From Onchocerca volvulus (lineage: Eukaryota; Nematoda; Chromadorea; Rhabditida; Onchocercidae), in contig HG738138.1 of NCBI GenBank assembly GCA_000499405.2, forward strand, positions 17,467,119 to 17,531,118: a DNA stretch of 64,000 bases. The letters are read 5' to 3'. Below the pieces are notes generated by a model. It was not told the DNA's origin. It made no database searches and saw nothing but the letters and a program-made list of their open reading frames with translations. The position numbers and the translations under genes are program-made. This document shows positions 39,723 to 51,727 of this stretch, piece after piece. How positions within the stretch are numbered: the first letter of the stretch is position 1; each line of letters opens with the position of its first letter.

Positions 39723-40866
39723 TCAGTGGCAAAAAATTTACAGGGAATTTGCGGAGGTTTCTGGTTAAATATGATTATAGTTATTTGATAGGTTTTATTG
39801 ACAAATGTTCTGCACTTGGATATAGGAAGATAGTGCAGTTGTATTTCTGTATTTCATAATGCAGAGTAACATTGTTCATGTATTTGATAATTAATAACAA
39901 AATAATATTCTTTCTATCCAATGCAGCAATTCTACCGTCGGACACTTTCGTATATTAATCTTCAAAAGAAGTCAACAGTGCCATTATCTGATCATATTTA
40001 CTGTGAGTGCTTCAGACTAGTGAATTAAATTATGATGTTTCTCAGCTTATTTCAAACTTCTCAGATATGCTCTAGTGACTGGTATATGCATTTAGTCTAT
40101 AAAACGACTGGAATTGTCGAATTTGATGTAAACATATTAACAATAACTCTGAAATTAATTTTTAAACAACGATTACCAGTTCACATATGCAGATTAAGAT
40201 TCGATATAGATCGTAATTATTATTGCCCAGTCTTTAGATTATATGCTGTGCTTTTTGATTCGGCTAGACAACTCCATAAAAGGTATGCCTGAAAATCGTG
40301 TTATATAGTTCGTGCTTTGTGTTTTGGTTATCTTTTTGACATTTTATTATAATTCAGAAAAGAACTGGATCAGATGGTAGTAACAGTAATGATACATATT
40401 GATTGTTATGAAATTTGAGACATAGTTTTAATAATGTTTCATGAAGTTATTTTGTGATTTTTTTTTTCCGATAATTTTTGTCCGTTTCTTCTATTGTGAT
40501 TGTTTTTGTTATTTCTTGTACATATTCGTACTTTTTTATTATTAATATGATGTTCGATTATGTTTGTACAATGAAAGTTTCTAGTTCCGCCTTTTTTTAA
40601 AAAATTTCTAGACATTGATGTATTGTCACAGATTGTACCTAGTTATTTTCTTTTCCTTAATTGTTGGAATTTCTAGGAATTTCTATTACCTCAGTAATAA
40701 GCCTTAGCTTTCATTTGGAATTCAACTGCTACAGTAATGGCGGTTCGAGCAACATGATTCAAACACGATTTCAGTCAGAATGAGGTGGAGGATAAATAAT
40801 CAGTAAAGGATCGAAGAAGTCGTATGCAGTTTTAGTGATCAGATTAAAATTATTAGTGCGAATAAC
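39723..40866. other. Intergenic region, UVSSA to first phosphatase copy
   Basis: AT-rich sequence carrying the UVSSA 3' UTR and the upstream region of the phosphatase pair. An 86-residue frame at 40032-40292 has no recognised motif, no good splice context and ordinary AT-driven composition, so I do not call it. Confidence 0.4.
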
Positions 40867-41887
40867 ATGTTTGTCAGTACAGATATGTCCAGCATTCTTC
40901 GTTCAAGCAGTTTTTTTGTAGACAAAATTTTCCGTTCCATTGAAATTATAAGCCAATTTCGGCAGATAAAACTATTTTCAAGTGCAGCGATTATGCCATT
41001 AACCGATGTGCCTGATGCTAAGATCGATCCAGATGGTGTTTTCAAGTATATATTAATAAAGGTAGATTTTTGGTCCGAAAATAGATTTACCAAGTAATTA
41101 AGTGGTCGTAATTGTCTCTTGGTTATCTGAAGTTTTCATTTTGGGTCTAAGATAATTGATAGTTTGAAGTTAATATGCTAGTAAAGAAAATAAGGAGGCG
41201 AGCTTTGTTTAATAATTTGGTGAATTCTATTATAACAATCAGAATGCTGAGATGATAATTATAATTGAGCTGATTTAGATTATTGCAGGTGATTGAAAAA
41301 GCTTCGAAGAAAGAGAAACTGATTGTACGTGGATACGCTCGTTGCGAATATCATGGCGATGTGCTAGAGGAAACAGAAAAGGAACTTGGTTCAGATTATG
41401 AATTGGTGTGTTTGGGTGGTGGTAGAATCAAGCATGAATCGAAAGATCAGAACATATTGGTGTACGGCTATTCACAGGTTATTAGATTTTATTTTAATTT
41501 AACATTATCGAAATATATAACTTATATTAATAGGAATTGTTTACTAATTAGATGACTTTTCATTTGTTGTGATCGTTCTTTGTATTAAATTTTTGAATGT
41601 CGTAGATTCTTGTTATCATTCATCACAGAAAAAATAGAAATGAAAAAATAAATAAAAAGTGATTAAGTTATTGCCATAAAAAAGTGATTAAGAAGATACT
41701 AGATTTCAATTTATCTAATTACATTGTTCTTTTAAATCATTTCATTGAAATCTATACATTATTTGTTTCATCCGATTTATTTTCATATATTTAGGGTTAT
41801 GGACCAGCAGATCATCAGAAAAGTGTCAATATCTTGAAAGGAAAATATCCAAATTATAAGGTCACTTTCTCTACTGAAGGATATTAA
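40867..41887 (+). CDS. 14 kDa phosphohistidine phosphatase (PHPT1/janus family), copy A
   Basis: Removes phosphate from phosphohistidine in proteins. Exons 40867-41061, 41289-41477 and 41795-41887, all phase 0. The core starts at ATG 40993 (MPLTDVPDAKIDPDGVFKYI), matching the family N-terminus, and gives 116 residues. The frame is open further upstream to ATG 40867 and ATG 40885, adding up to 42 residues rich in Ser, Phe, Arg and Ile with almost no acidic residues (SSILRSSSFFVDKIFRSIEI), which resembles a mitochondrial presequence. Family motifs: VRGYARCEYHGDV, containing the catalytic-type histidine; CLGGGRIKHES; VYGYSQGYGPADH; and the C-terminal YPNYKVTFSTEGY. The active-site assignment follows human PHPT1 His53. 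Whether the long form is made is not known from the sequence. Confidence 0.9.
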
Positions 41888-42276
41888 TTCATGCTTTAAT
41901 ATATGCCATTATTGTTTCAAAATATTGACTGCTTAAGATGATTATTTTCTTCTCTCCCTTGTTTTCACATTTGATTAGAATTAACGGCAAGTTGCATTTC
42001 AACTCTAATTTGTTTTTTAATAATATCAATCAATGATTCAACTTGAAGTTTATTCTGTTTAGCAGTTGTTTATTTTTTATTATATATTTATTGTGACCTT
42101 ATGTGTTTTTTACAGTTGTAAATTCTGGAATTGCGAATGCCTATGGACTTATGTAAGAAAACGAATTCTACAGATTTGTTTAATGAACGGATTGATCATA
42201 AATACATTTGCTTTATTTCTTTTTTGTTAATTTTTGGTAAACTGACTCATTCAATCACATTGAGTTGCTTATGATT

Positions 42277-42352
42277 TTTTTTTTCTTTTTTTTTTTTGTA
42301 TTTTCCCTCCATTTTATTCTTTTTCTTTCTTTTCTTACTGAAATACAGAACA
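42277..42352 (+). promoter_or_regulatory. U-rich tract and acceptor before phosphatase copy B
   Basis: A long pyrimidine-rich stretch (T runs and TCTTTTTCTTTC) leads to the acceptor-like GAAATACAG ending near 42350, about 390 bases after the stop of copy A and 145 bases before the ATG of copy B. Such U-rich intercistronic tracts precede trans-splice sites in nematode operons. A second acceptor-like AAAAGTTTCAG ends near 42431. The function is inferred. Confidence 0.35.
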
Positions 42353-42494
42353 ACATGGATTTTGGATTTTAATAAGCGCAAACGAGATTATTGGGGACGA
42401 ATTCATGTTTTCTTAATTTCAAAAGTTTCAGGAAGATTTTGAATAAATTGAGTGCTCCATTTGATATTAGACTCCTCTGAACATTTTGTATCCA

Positions 42495-43446
42495 ATGTCG
42501 TTGAAGGATGTTCCAGATGTGGATATAGACTCGGAAGGTTTATTTAAATACATAATGATCAAGGTAACTATTAGAATAATCGGAGCTTGGTCTGACTGAA
42601 GTTGATCTGACCTTTTTGTTTACAGCTGTTCACACATCGAATATTTATCCGTTCATGGATTTCGCAGTTCCTTTCTATTAAGTTATTGCTGATGTTGGAT
42701 TCTTTCCAATGATATCTTTATGTGTTTGATTTGTCATTCAGTCCATATTTCCAGATCACCGCAAAACCAACAGGCGAAGAGAAATTGATTATTCGAGGCT
42801 ATAAGCATTGTAAATGGCATAAAAATATTTTCAAACAAACTGAAAAGGAAATTGGTACCTCCTTCTTATTGAAATGCATTGGTGGTGGACGCATAAAGCA
42901 TGAACCTCAAAAAAAAAACCTTTTTGTTTATGGCTATTCACAGGTTAATTTAGATTGGCACTCATAAAATTATTACTGAAATAGCATTTTAAGTTTTGAA
43001 AATGTTTCATTGTGATAAAAATGCTTATTTTAAACAGTGATAGAATTTAGTGGATTAAATGAAAAATTGAAATTTCATCATCCGCAGTTTAACTACTAAA
43101 CAAATCGAAAAGGCTTGATGTCTAGTATTTGTTCAAGATACTATCGTTTCTGGCGTGCTGTAACATTATAATCAGGAAAAGCTCCACACTTTATAACTAT
43201 AAGTCCTGCTACTTGTGATCTGCCAAGATCACGAATAAGTGGCCGCAAAAGATTGTTTTACAGCAGATTGCCAACTTTTCTGAAATAGAATCGTAACATA
43301 TTGCAAAACCTTAAGAGCTATCAAATACTAAACTTGACTGCTAATTTTTATAGAGGTATGGTCAGGCAAAACATGAGAAAACAGTCGATTTATTACAGAA
43401 GAAATATCCAGAATATAAAATTACTTATTCATATGAAGGTTACTGA
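42495..43446 (+). CDS. 14 kDa phosphohistidine phosphatase (PHPT1/janus family), copy B
   Basis: Second member of a tandem pair with copy A at 40867-41887. Exons 42495-42563, 42755-42943 and 43354-43446, all phase 0, encode 116 residues. The second and third exons have exactly the same lengths as those of copy A (189 and 93 bases). It starts MSLKDVPDVDIDSEGLFKYI. Motifs: IRGYKHCKWHKNIF with the catalytic-type histidine kept; CIGGGRIKHEP; VYGYSQRYGQAKHEK; and YPEYKITYSYEGY at the end. It lacks the upstream presequence-like extension of copy A. Protein identity between the copies is only moderate, so the duplication is not recent. It may be cotranscribed with copy A, about 600 bases upstream. 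Confidence 0.9.
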
Positions 43447-44911
43447 TTTGATCTCTTTTTGCCGTGTATTATTTTTCGTTTTAAAGAGACAGGTGTTTAC
43501 TCTTTTTTTTTTTTTTTGAATAACTGCTCTTTGCATTTTAATGCTTTTGCCAGTAACATTTATCATGAAATTAATGTAAATTTTGTTAGAACCAAATTTT
43601 GGCTAACAAAAGTTCTCGTGAATTGAATCCAGTTGATGTAAAACTAAACGCAAAGCAAATTTCTTTTTCTCTGATATATATAAACGGTATTGATTGAATA
43701 TATTATAGCTTAATGAATAATCATAAACATTTTTAGTAGAATAATATTTTTTGTTTTTATCATTGTCGGTTATTATGCAGTATATTCAAAGAAATATTTG
43801 TAATTTTTGTATGCGTCCGATATTATTGTTATTCTCTTTGGTGCTGGATAGATTTCTCAAAAAATTTGATTTCTTAACTGTTTGGTGATGAATTATGAAG
43901 TTTGAATACTGGCCTCAGTTCATAGATCTATGTTGAGAAATCCACTTCCTTGTCTCAATTGAAGAGTAAGATAAAATGGTGTAATTTTGAAATACTGATT
44001 TAATCTCACCATAATCCTATCACTTAATGTTTTTATTTATTTCTAGCTTAACTAGAGTTTTTGGATCAAGTAGAATTTTATGATAGGTGCATTTTTTTTT
44101 TTTCGTGCTGTATTTATCTGCTTTTCCTTTTCTATGCTTCCTGAAAGTCTCGAATCAGGAGGACATCTTATACATTTTTCTTTAATACTTTATGACAATC
44201 TTCTATTCAGATTGAAAGAAATCGAAATTACTAATTGTTCCCAAATCTTTTCCTTCATTATTAGTGAAACCAGCAGATACTTCCTTGCTTCATTTTAGGA
44301 TGGTAATGCTCAGCAATACACCATTGTTGGTGAAAATAAATGTTTCGTTATTCCATCCGTTATTGGCTTAGAAATATACATCATACTCAAATATCGCACT
44401 TTATCGAATCGTCACTATTTGTTTCTTCTAAAACATCTCGCAAAGTTTGTCTGATAAATGATTCTATTCACATTTTTAATAAAAAAAAAGTATGTAAACT
44501 TTAGCACAACTAATAGTTTAATCAGTTGAATTCCTTGAATCACAAAATTGGAAAGTATTTTCAGATAATATAAGGTCGAAGAGAGAAATGATACTATTTT
44601 TATTGTTCGTTTACTCCTCACTTAGTTTCTGATGAGTGGTGATTTATTGTACCTGAAACTTAAATCCTAAATAAATAAGATCACCAAAGCTAAAAATTTT
44701 GTCCTTTAGAGCTTACTTATACATCAGAGATTTTTGTTGCAAATCATTGGATCTCATAGTTTCTTTTTAATTCGTTGTAAAATTTGTTTTTCGAGATGAT
44801 TCTATTCCGATAAACTCTAGGAAGAACCATTGTGAACTTTATTTCTAAAATCATTTAAATTAAAAAGTACAAGTACCAAGTTTGAATTTTTACTACCACT
44901 GTGGTGGAGTA
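43447..44911. other. Convergent intergenic region
   Basis: Lies between the stop of phosphatase copy B (plus) and the stop of the four-repeat secreted protein gene (minus). A 72-residue frame at 44080-44298 is Phe-rich and looks like chance. No other feature supported. Confidence 0.4.
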
Positions 44912-47406
44912 CTAGGGCTGAAACATTAGTTTTTTCATGTCCCATGGCAAAGATTCGATTATTGCTTTCATTTTCCGAAATCGTTGTTCTGTTGTCAACC
45001 CACGCTCTGTATGGATGATTTGTAACTGTTGCTGTATATGGTCAGGTAGTTTTTGAAACGGTGGTGATAATGGTATTTTCTGGCGGATTGAATCCGGCAA
45101 AGCATCAATTATTTCATCAACTCTTCGCAGTTTTTCCTAAAATAAGATTAGATTTGAACGAATTCGAAAGACCGCATTTATTAAAATGAAAATGAAATTT
45201 TCATGACAAGAAGCTGTATCTTTCATTTTGAAAAATAGGTCGAAATATCAAGAAAACTTACTATGTTATCGAGATTAGTATCCTGATAAACTGCGGTAAG
45301 TTTGTCCCAGTCTTCTTTTGGAATAATATCTTGAAAATCCGGTAAAGGTCCCTAAGAGTCTAAGTGTTAATCATTTGACAGTTCAGTGAAAAAATTACGT
45401 ACACAGTTATTAATATTTTAAGCGCAAGAAGGAGTCGTTTATAGTTATTATCTATAATTGCCATCATTATATATATGTAATTTTTCTTTGAAAAAAAAAG
45501 AATGATTTGTTTCTATTTGAATTCTAGTTCTGCTTTCATCTGAATCCGGTAAAGCGAGTGACATTTATTTGATGAGGCAATTTTCTTGTAATTTTAGTGC
45601 TGATAGCAGTAGTAGCATCGGAAGATAAAATAATCATCTGATATAAATAATCCTTTTTAAATCGATATCTGAGTAGATTTTTATTTTCGTATTTATGCTG
45701 CATTCAACTTAGATAAATGGTAATGTAATCGCAGTTTAGGAGCTGAAGACACAGTTGTTTTTCCACTTGCATTTAGACTTACTACTTTCTCCAGTTAAAA
45801 CAGATTATTTCGGTATGGGGAGATTTTGCCGGTGATAACCCACCATCGATATTTCCCTGTGAAGCACTCATTCTTTATCATTACGATAAGATAGTGACAC
45901 TGGTAAGATTATTTAGTATTATTGTAATCATCGTTACTATTACAACTACATTTATTAGTATTATTATTGTCATTATTTTATTGTTTATTATTGATTATAT
46001 TACTGGTGTTATGATTATTTGTTACTATTTGCATACAATCAAAATTAATTATCTAATAAACTTGAAAAGAGGATCAAAAGAAACTTGATCTTTCTGGTCT
46101 AAAATCAAAACATTTGTTATGATATGTCATGCTTGAAAAATACCAGTGAAAACTTGGGCAACATTTGCTGCAACAATCGGTGTTGTTGTTTCGGAAGTGA
46201 TTCAATAAGAATTATCATTTGGAGCCATTTTTCTTCCATTGTAAGATTTTTTGTTGTTCGTACAGTCTTTATCATTTCTTGAACATTTTGGGGTAGTAAT
46301 CGGAATACCGGTGGAAGAGGGAGTCGTTGCAAAACATCCTCCGGTAGAGAATTCATAATTTCCTCAATTTTCACTATCTTTTGCTGCAATTGATAGCATA
46401 TGATTTAGAAAATAAAACTTTTTTCTAAACAATATTCATTCTTGTTGATTTGATTTCCGTGCTCCGTATGCTTGCTTTCGACTATCTCTATATATAATTG
46501 AATTTTAGAAACAATTTACAAAAAGTAATGAAAGATGTGAACAGAATATAATCCTTATATTATCCTGTTTTCGTGCTTTCATTGGTAAAATCTGCAAATT
46601 TCTCTAACCGGTATTGTCAACGACTGATCCTGATGAATAGCAGTGAGTTTGGCAAAAATTTCAGGTGGAAGGATCCCTTTGAATTCAGGTGGAGGTTCCT
46701 AAATAATTAGTGATATAAAATTAGCAATTAAATAGCTGATTCAGAAAGCTCTGCCTTAATTACGGTATCACATATAACATACATCCATGACTATTTCATT
46801 CATTAATTCGTCATATATACAATGCCTGAAGTATTTGAGAATTATCCGAAAACGTAAATGATTTTTTAAAGATAGATAGCTTCAAGTATTTTAAAATCTT
46901 GTATCTGAAGCCGTTTTTGGATCTTCTGAATCATCTATGCTCATATCTGACAATTCGTTAATACCTAATAAATTATCACGATTTATCGAACAGTTTTCGG
47001 TGATTTTGATTATTCAAAGTTGAATGCTTTCCGCAAATTTAAAAGATTCTGAAAATTATTACTCAAAAGCAAATTTCGAACTCAATGTCGAAAAATTTCA
47101 ATATAATAATTGCGGTTCAGATGGACCACTGAATCGAAATTCGAAATTCCATTTTTTGGAAGAAAATGAGAGTTTTTACTGAATCATTTGAACTGAACGC
47201 ATGAATTACCATATATGAAATATCACGTCAAATGAATCAGATAATTTATGAAAAATAGAAAGAAAGCATACTGGAGGAAATGGAGGTGGCTTTTGGCGCC
47301 AGTCAGAATCCCATGGTAGTTTAGGTGGAAGCAACACATTGGGTCTTGATACAACCAGCACCGTTGATACCGCTAGCAGAAATGTCAAAGTTGCTGAACG
47401 AACCAT
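44912..47406 (-). CDS. Secreted protein of four related ~50-residue repeats (DUF148/SXP-RAL-2-like)
   Basis: Exons in transcript order: 47406-47272, 46698-46609, 46383-46144, 45351-45262 and 45136-44912, all phase 0, about 259 residues. A signal peptide MVRSATLTFLLAVSTVLVVS is followed by a Pro-rich linker (PPKLPWDSDWRQKPPPFPP). The body is a duplicated exon pair: two 90-base exons (PPEFKGILPPEIFAKLTAI and PLPDFQDIIPKEDWDKLTAV) and two of 240 and 225 bases. Each pair splits into two sub-repeats with the pattern F..LP....(x)L..I.....LT......I..IIESLP, for example NLTMEEKWLQMIILIESLP and GLTTEQRFRKMKAIIESLP. This resembles the nematode DUF148 (SXP/RAL-2) pattern, a family of secreted, often immunogenic proteins of unknown function. 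There are no cysteines in the repeats. The family link is from memory; a frame extension to 47484 exists but the ATG at 47406 best fits a signal peptide. Confidence 0.75.
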
Positions 47407-47484
47407 CTCGAAGACAGGAGTTGCTTCCAACCCTCTGGTCTCTTTTATAGGACTTCCCTCCATGCTACCATCTTGATTTCTCAT

Positions 47485-50035
47485 TAATCATTTTTTTATC
47501 CTTTCAGTCAGTCAATACCAACAATTTTTGATTGATTTTGAAAAAATCCCATCATCTTCTCAACCTTCTCTTTGGCTCTTTTCATTTCTAATTCTCCTGT
47601 GTTTCTTCTTGTTACTTCCTGTATTTTCACAAAAATTGGCCTGGGTGAGACAGAACTGGTTTATACTGTTTACTTTCCCAAACACATTACTTTGAAGTTT
47701 CATTATCAAATAAATCATTTTACACACATAGTTGTCCATTCAAATAACTCCACAATAGTAAAGACAACTTTTCAGCAGATTTAATCCGTTGAGATTTCTC
47801 ATTGTGCGAAGAAAAATAAACAAATCCATGTTTGTTCTCTTTTTTCACTTGCACGGTTACTCCCGGAAAGTCACGCACTTTTCGTCACTTTTTTTTTGCT
47901 GAAAAGCTACCAGATTGCTAAATATATCATAAATATAGTGTTCGTCGAGCATCACTGCATCGAGGAGTATCGAGGAATATCATTATTAAGTCAACTTTCG
48001 ACTCGTATTCAAAAACGATTTACTACCTATCATTTCTTTTTTTTTTTTTTTTTTCTGGCTTTAAGTTTGCAAATTCACTATCAGTGCTAAAATACATTAA
48101 GTCTAAATTCCACAAGTTGTCGTAATTTTAATTTGAACTATATGAATTTTATAATTTAGATTTAAATATTTCCAAATGAAAAACTGAAAAACTGTTTACT
48201 TCGAAATTCATCTTAATTATATTTTTGAAAAAAAAAATCACGTTTTCCCTTTTTCGCAATATTTTTTTATCGATTTTTAAAAAGCAAACAATTATTTATC
48301 CACAAAAACAATTCTTGGACACGACAATCACAACTATTCGGATGACGCCAACTGACATTAACCGCTTAATTATATATTAGAATGTTCATCTGACGTATCA
48401 TTTTGGATCATGACTTCAACGTCTTTTAGATGACCAGCAACTTCAACAGAGCAAAGTGTAGTATTTCTTGATTCCACAAATGTGCATTCTTTGCTTTCGT
48501 CTCAAAATTAGGCCTTTATTTCATATCAGTATTTCAGACGAACTTTACAACTAATGATACGAAAGCAACTATCTGACAACATGAATTTATTACAAACTAT
48601 ATTCTACTGAATGCAAGATATTGAATAAACTATAACACGAAAGTTTTTATTTCATGATAGTTACACTTTTGATTAATTCATCGATTTTGTGTATGTTCTT
48701 CAATATGAAAAATTTGCTTTATGCGGAGAAGCTTCGAGTGTTCCCTCCCTCTTCTACCTGAGTTTCCGGAAAATATTGAAATTAATTCCCGTGCATTCGC
48801 AAAGACATTAACCAACTGAAAAGCGGCGATATTCTATTTCATACATATTAGCAGAAGCTAAACAATTGTAATAAATATGATTTGCTAGGAATGTTAAACC
48901 TTCCTCAAATAAGACATTTTTCGAAATACATTTCCATAGCAATAAGTTAAATTTGTAATTGAAGATAATGTAAAATTCTTTCTACTTCATACATCAACAT
49001 CTATACAGCATTCCTGTTGATTTTCATTCTTCGCTTCCAATTTCATTTCTTTTTATTAAATTTCTCATTACTCTTCTTTCACCTTAACAAATTATCTTCT
49101 TTTCTCACCTAAACATTTTCTTTTCGTTTAAATTTCCAATTAAGTAAGAACTCTGACAAACTGATAATTATTTTGACGAGTGCGAGAATTCTTGAAATTG
49201 AGAACTATTTTGATGAGTGCGAATTGTACTTTTGGAGGCGCATAACTGTTTTTCCTGGTTTTTTTTTCTTTTTTTTTTTCCAATTAACAAATTCGAGATT
49301 TAATTGTTTAACCTTCAGTTGTTCAGTTTCTCATCCATTAAATTGTAAAAACACTGGATAATGAGTTACGTTTTCTGTAACATCATTTTCAAAGGAAAAA
49401 TTTTGCACCTGCACCACTTTATACAAAAAAAAGCATATTTTTTTCTTATCACATTTAAACTTGAGACCGTATAGTTCAGGAGATTATGACCCTCATCCAG
49501 AAAATTAGGCGACGAGATATTGTCTACTGCTGCTCAAATAACTCAAAAAAAAAAATATAAAAATATAAATGTAAATAAATGACTAAAAAAAAATCTAGTG
49601 AGGCATGTATAATAATTTATTATTAACTGATTTACTGATAAATACTTTTCTAAAATGCTACTTTAATTTTAAGGTTCTGAAATTTCTGAAAAACGGACCA
49701 GCATACAGAAGTCTTACGAACAATAAAATCAAGTTAAGCAATAAATGAATCTAGCAAATCAAAATTGAGATTTTTAGAATAAAATAAAAAAGATACTGAA
49801 GTTTTACAAATCTATTTAAATCAAAATTCCACCTTCCTCTAAGACTATCAAGCATTGGAAACGAAAGAACACGGATAATGAAGTAATGGAAAATGACTGG
49901 ACAAGATGTTAAGTCTCACAAAAAATCACAAGTCAATTCAAATGATAATTGCTTACTGCATTTTCTATCTCGCATTATTCATTATATATTTCTCGGAAAG
50001 ACAGTTTTCGAATTTTCATATTTATTAATGATTAA
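47485..50035. other. Long intergenic region between secreted protein and mL48 genes
   Basis: About 2.5 kb without a supported gene. Short frames at 47572-47784, 47896-48090 and 49173-49361 lie in T-rich sequence and have no recognisable features. A short imperfect direct repeat (TATTTTGACGAGTGCGA against TATTTTGATGAGTGCGA) is near 49168-49222. The part nearest 47485 is upstream of the secreted protein gene and probably contains its promoter. Confidence 0.4.
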
Positions 50036-51627
50036 TCATTCCCAGCCGAGCAATTTCCTCGTTTTTGGATCATCCAGACTGAGCAGTTCTGCTTTTCGAG
50101 CTTCCAAAATCTCGTCTGGTATATATCTGATATCTTCATCCATCTGTTCTTGTTTTTTAATTGTTATCGTAACACCAATAGGTGCATGAGCCTATAAAAA
50201 AACAAACCAATATGAATAAAGATACTAAAAAGTAAATCCTGGTATGGATGAGATCAAAATTTGAAGGTAATGAGATTATCAAGGATTACGTTGATCATAC
50301 TGGAAGCAAAAAAGGTAGAATTTGAAGATGCAATCCTGGTACCAAATTAAAATTAATCATGTCTATCGGGGTCCCACATTTCTATTACACTGAACGAATT
50401 TCCGAAATGAAAATAAGCTATTTTAGAATGAGAGAATAAATAACCTGTTTTTCCTTAAATTAACAATGGCTCCAGAAACTCATTAGTTAGCTAAATATTT
50501 GCTTCCTGTACTGATGAAAATTATGGTGCTATTAACGATTACAATATGCTAAACATGTATTTTTAGTAGTTCTGTTGTGCATAATTATAGTTGGCCTTCA
50601 GAACTACACATATTAAGCGAATCAAACTTCCCTATGAAATATAATTATATATTAGCCTTTAAAATGATATGCGACATATTCACTTTACCATATTCTACAT
50701 GATAATCATTTATAAGAATTATATGTGACTTAAGAAGTTCTAAGAAGGATATGACAATGATTTATCCATACAAAGTTGTTACTCAGGCAAAAAAGTAACG
50801 AGTTAATATGATATACTGTGGCCAATTTCCTTCAGAATGATGAATGATCATTCCGAACAGTCAGTTTTTTTTTTTCTTTTTCTTTTTTTTAATATAAGAT
50901 AAAATTATAGAAAAAAAATGAACCTGTATGAGATAAAGATACAACGAGAGACGAACAGATGGTACCTCGCTTAGCCTCAGAAACCGATGATACGTTGGCA
51001 GCACTACTTTTTTTTCTTGCTTTCTTTTGTCAAGTTTCTCCGGCATCAGCAAAATATTCGTAGGAGGAATCGCGTGGCTGAAAAATATTGGAAGTTGTGT
51101 GAATTGAAATGAATTCAAATTTTAAATTTAAAAAGAAGATAGGAATCAATGATTGAATTTAAAGAAAATATAGGACATAAAAAGACCAAAATTTTACGAA
51201 AATTAAAGTCTCTGTTCAAATTTTTATCTATTTGATGAAGAATAATGACAAACTCCGCTGGAAAAAGATTAAAATAACTCATTAAAGGAATAAAATAGTA
51301 GATTCTCGTTGGGAGTTGATGCTTAATTGTATCACAAGAAGAGAACATCATGTACCTATCGATCACTTTGAATTTGAATTGGCGTGCCTTTCTGTGCGCG
51401 TAACTATGAAATTTTTCAAGCGGGACAAAATCCATCGAATCCAACTGAAGACTAAGTAATGGATATTCGGGATAAATTTTCTGATTTTTAATCGGTGGTT
51501 CGTACAATTGCCACGGGTCGATTTTTTTGACCTTTGCCCTAAGAGACACTTCTCGGATATGTTGCAACGTTGTAGCTCCAATAATCCATTGAGATTTTAG
51601 CAGTCTCATAGATGATCCCATAGACAT
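50036..51627 (-). CDS. mrpl-48: Mitochondrial large ribosomal subunit protein mL48 (MRPL48)
   Basis: Component of the mitochondrial 39S-type large ribosomal subunit. Exons in transcript order are 51627-51356, 51077-50924 and 50191-50036, in phase, about 193 residues. The N-terminus (SSMRLLKSQWIIGATTLQHI) is basic and amphipathic, as expected for mitochondrial import. Recognition rests on YEPPIKNQKIYPEYPLLSLQ, then LDSMDFVPLEKFHSYAHRKA, which follow the family pattern YEP...YP.L.vqlkgyDF..LE.f..y.H, and on the C-terminal ITIKKQEQMDEDIRYIPD. Three possible ATG starts are at 51627, 51621 and 51609. A TTTTTTTCATAG acceptor lies just before the first. The gene starts about 100 bases after the stop of the next minus-strand gene, which fits a shared operon. 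Confidence 0.82.
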
Positions 51628-51727
51628 AATCAAACCATGCAAAACTATGAAAAAAATATTATTATGGACGATGTCATCTGAAGTCTTTGCAAACAACGAT
51701 CTAACCAGAGAATTAGGAAAGGATAGT

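Noticed and set aside
40032..40292. 86-residue frame between UVSSA and the phosphatase genes
   Set aside because: No motif, no clear splice or start context, and composition like surrounding noncoding DNA.
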